Source: Chloroflexota bacterium | GTDB lineage: Bacteria; Chloroflexota; Anaerolineae; Anaerolineales; Villigracilaceae | Length of the DNA stretch: 5,472 nt | Direction of reading: 5' to 3' | Assembly: GCA_021823555.1 (NCBI GenBank) | Contig: JAKANW010000261.1 | Location: 1-5,472 of the forward strand | Shown: positions 4,304-5,472 of the stretch, piece by piece | Numbering within the stretch: position 1 is the first letter of the stretch | Layout: every line of letters starts with the position of its first letter | Notes under the pieces: generated by a model | Told to the model about the DNA's origin: nothing | What the model saw: the letters and a program-made list of their open reading frames with translations, nothing else | Database searches by the model: none | Translations under genes and position numbers: made by a program

Positions 4304-5472
4304 TTAGGGCAGGGGCAGGTTCAATGTCTTCACCATGAGCACGGCCATTTGCGCTCGTGTGACCGGGCTTTCCGGGCAGAAGCTGCCATTTCCGCAACCG
4401 GCGGAAATTCCTTCATTGTAGAGTTCCTCGATCCATGCCGCGGCCCAGTAATTGGTCGGCACATCCGAGAAGATGCCCGTAGCTGGTGGAGGTGTATAGG
4501 CAGCGCCATGCTTCAGGCGCAAGAGGAAGACCGCCATTTGGGCGCGCGAGACCGGATCATCGGGACAGAACAGATTTGGCCCGCACCCAATGGTCAGGCT
4601 TTCGCTGCGCAGGGCTTCGATCCAATATTGCGCCCAGTTGCCAGCCGTGTCGGCAAAGGTGATCGGTACGACAGGAGGGGTGTAGCCTGCGCCGTGGATG
4701 GCCCGTTTCAGGAAGACCGCCATTTCGGCCCGGGTGATGTTGTTTTCGGGGCAGAAGATGAGAGGCGAGGTTCCGCATCCGCCTGTGATACCGGCATAGT
4801 AGATGGCGTTGATGTAAGGTTCGGCCCAGTATCCCACAGGGACATCCGCAAAGATTTGCGTTGCTACCGCGGTTATCGTGAGGGTGAAGTTTTGGGTGGC
4901 ATCGGGCGTTACACTGTTGTGCGCAGTGATCGTGAAATTGTAGATCCCTTCGGTGCCATTGGCCGGAGTGCCGCTCAAGGTGGCCGTACCATCGCCGTTG
5001 TCGTGGAACGATAAGCCGCCGGGCAGCACTGCCCCGCCGTCGCTGAGCGTCGGCGCGGGGTAACCGGTTGCAGTGATCGTAAAGGTTCCTGGCTGGCCCG
5101 CGGGGAGTGTGATGAAGTCTGCGCTGGTGATGGACGGAGCCTGATTCACCGTGAGGGTGAAGTTCTGGGTGGCGTTGGGAGTGACGCCGTTATTAGCGGT
5201 GATCACGAGTGAATAGACGCCGCCTGTACCGGTCACGGGAGTCCCGGCCAGGGTGGCAGTACCATCCCCATTGTCCGTGAAGGTAACGCCGGTTGGCAAG
5301 GCGCCAGACTCGCTAATGGCAGGATTGGGATAGCCGGTCGTATGAACGGTGAAGGTTCCCGCTGAACCAACGACAAAGGTGGCGTTGGTTGTACTGGTGA
5401 TGGCTGGCGGCTGACCCACAACCAGTGTGAAGTTCTGACTGGCATCCGGGCCAATACCGTTGTGGGCGGTGA
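4304..5472 (-). CDS. Partial surface protein: tandem Ig-like (He_PIG) repeats plus three C-terminal SLH repeats (5' end outside window)
   Basis: The minus-strand frame is open from the right edge to TAA at 4304, giving 388 visible residues. A GTG at 5419 is only an internal Val: the frame continues upstream with GPDASQNFTLVV, which aligns with the same position in the downstream repeats. The visible part holds the tail of one Ig-like repeat and two complete copies of about 91 residues with GYPxP, LPxGxxFxDNGDGTATLxGTP, and ITAxNxVTPxATQNFTL. These match the putative-Ig (He_PIG) pattern of bacterial surface proteins. Three SLH repeats follow, each with F(A/S)D..., a helix, GCG...FCP and an (T/S)RA(E/Q)MAV helix. 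SLH domains normally tether exported proteins to cell-wall polymers or envelope glycans, so an extracellular adhesin or S-layer-associated role is likely. The signal peptide and any catalytic N-terminal domain lie outside the window. Transcription ends at the bidirectional terminator. Confidence 0.9.
   Translation of the reverse strand, partial: TAHNGIGPDASQNFTLVVGQPPAITSTTNATFVVGSAGTFTVHTTGYPNPAISESGALPTGVTFTDNGDGTATLAGTPVTGTGGVYSLVITANNGVTPNATQNFTLTVNQAPSITSADFITLPAGQPGTFTITATGYPAPTLSDGGAVLPGGLSFHDNGDGTATLSGTPANGTEGIYNFTITAHNSVTPDATQNFTLTITAVATQIFADVPVGYWAEPYINAIYYAGITGGCGTSPLIFCPENNITRAEMAVFLKRAIHGAGYTPPVVPITFADTAGNWAQYWIEALRSESLTIGCGPNLFCPDDPVSRAQMAVFLLRLKHGAAYTPPPATGIFSDVPTNYWAAAWIEELYNEGISAGCGNGSFCPESPVTRAQMAVLMVKTLNLPLP
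4307..4855 (-). repeat. Three SLH repeats with paired cysteines (protein-level)
   Basis: The repeats are encoded at about 4855-4664, 4663-4475 and 4474-4307. Each starts IFADV, ITFAD or IFSDV, has a W-containing helix (GYWAEPYI, NWAQYWIE, NYWAAAWIE), a Cys pair (GCGTSPLIFCP, GCGPNLFCP, GCGNGSFCP) and ends with a TRAEMAVFL-type helix. Gly/Pro-rich linkers (GAGYTPP, GAAYTPPP) join them. The invariant Cys spacing across all three copies suggests a disulfide or a metal site. Confidence 0.88.
4874..5416 (-). repeat. Two complete ~91-residue Ig-like repeats (plus the tail of a third at 5420-5470)
   Basis: Copy A (5416-5147) and copy B (5146-4874) align over their whole length with shared blocks TGYPxP, DNGDGTATLxGTP and TPxATQNFTLT. 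A third, partial copy continues off the right edge. Near-equal unit length (90 and 91 codons) and conserved nucleotide blocks indicate tandem duplication; more copies probably lie upstream. Confidence 0.88.

Noticed and set aside
4349..5014. Plus-strand 221-codon open frame opposite the SLH region
   Set aside because: The minus frame encodes clear SLH and Ig-like repeats; the plus frame repeats with the same period only because of the underlying DNA repeat.
5417..5419. GTG as the start of the SLH protein
   Set aside because: The frame stays open to the right edge and encodes the tail of another Ig-like repeat, so this codon is an internal Val and the gene is 5'-truncated.
1..5472. CRISPR array, tRNA, rRNA, or intact insertion sequence
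   Set aside because: No regularly spaced direct repeats with unique spacers, no tRNA-like cloverleaf and no transposase reading frame were seen on either strand.

Overview
The window is a gene-dense, moderately GC-rich bacterial segment. By hand count, the aldo/keto reductase region is about 58-65% G+C and the leftmost gene about 50%. The most likely source is an Anaerolineae-type Chloroflexota genome. This is inferred from a surface protein with C-terminal SLH repeats carrying paired cysteines (GCG...FCP), from a homologue of the mycobacterial diterpene synthase Rv3378c (a family also reported, from memory, in the chloroflexote Herpetosiphon), and from the loosely packed single-gene layout. 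No rRNA or other decisive marker is present.

Layout. (i) Positions 1-1572, minus strand: a GTG-started two-domain GNAT/FemAB-like acyltransferase (529-1572) is followed after 25 bp by the first 167 codons of an Rv3378c-like prenyl/diterpene transferase that runs off the left edge (1-503). The two probably form one transcription unit. (ii) Positions 1643-1973, minus strand: a small coiled-coil protein with an L7/L12 C-terminal-like domain (1678-1938). It has its own TATAAT box, a good ribosome binding site and a hairpin terminator. (iii) Positions 1939-2283: a 345-bp stretch without a convincing gene, holding a perfect 13-bp inverted repeat and smaller hairpins. (iv) Positions 2284-4190: a divergent pair, a Kv-beta/AKR6-like aldo/keto reductase (minus) and a maspardin-like alpha/beta hydrolase (plus). 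They share a 71-bp intergenic region in which two promoters overlap face to face around an 8-bp inverted repeat. (v) Positions 4253-4282: a 12-bp-stem bidirectional terminator between convergent genes. (vi) Positions 4304-5472, minus strand: the C-terminal 388 codons of a secreted or surface protein with tandem ~91-residue Ig-like (He_PIG-type) repeats and three SLH repeats; its start lies beyond the right edge.

How the genes work together. The sequence supports two functional links: co-transcription of the acyltransferase with the Rv3378c-like enzyme, and coordinated or mutually exclusive transcription of the reductase and hydrolase. The most notable points are the unlisted, edge-truncated Rv3378c homologue, with Asn where Rv3378c has Asp in the FPFDGTRRW motif; the mirror-image divergent promoter; and two genes whose -10 boxes sit six bases before their start codons, which suggests leaderless mRNAs.
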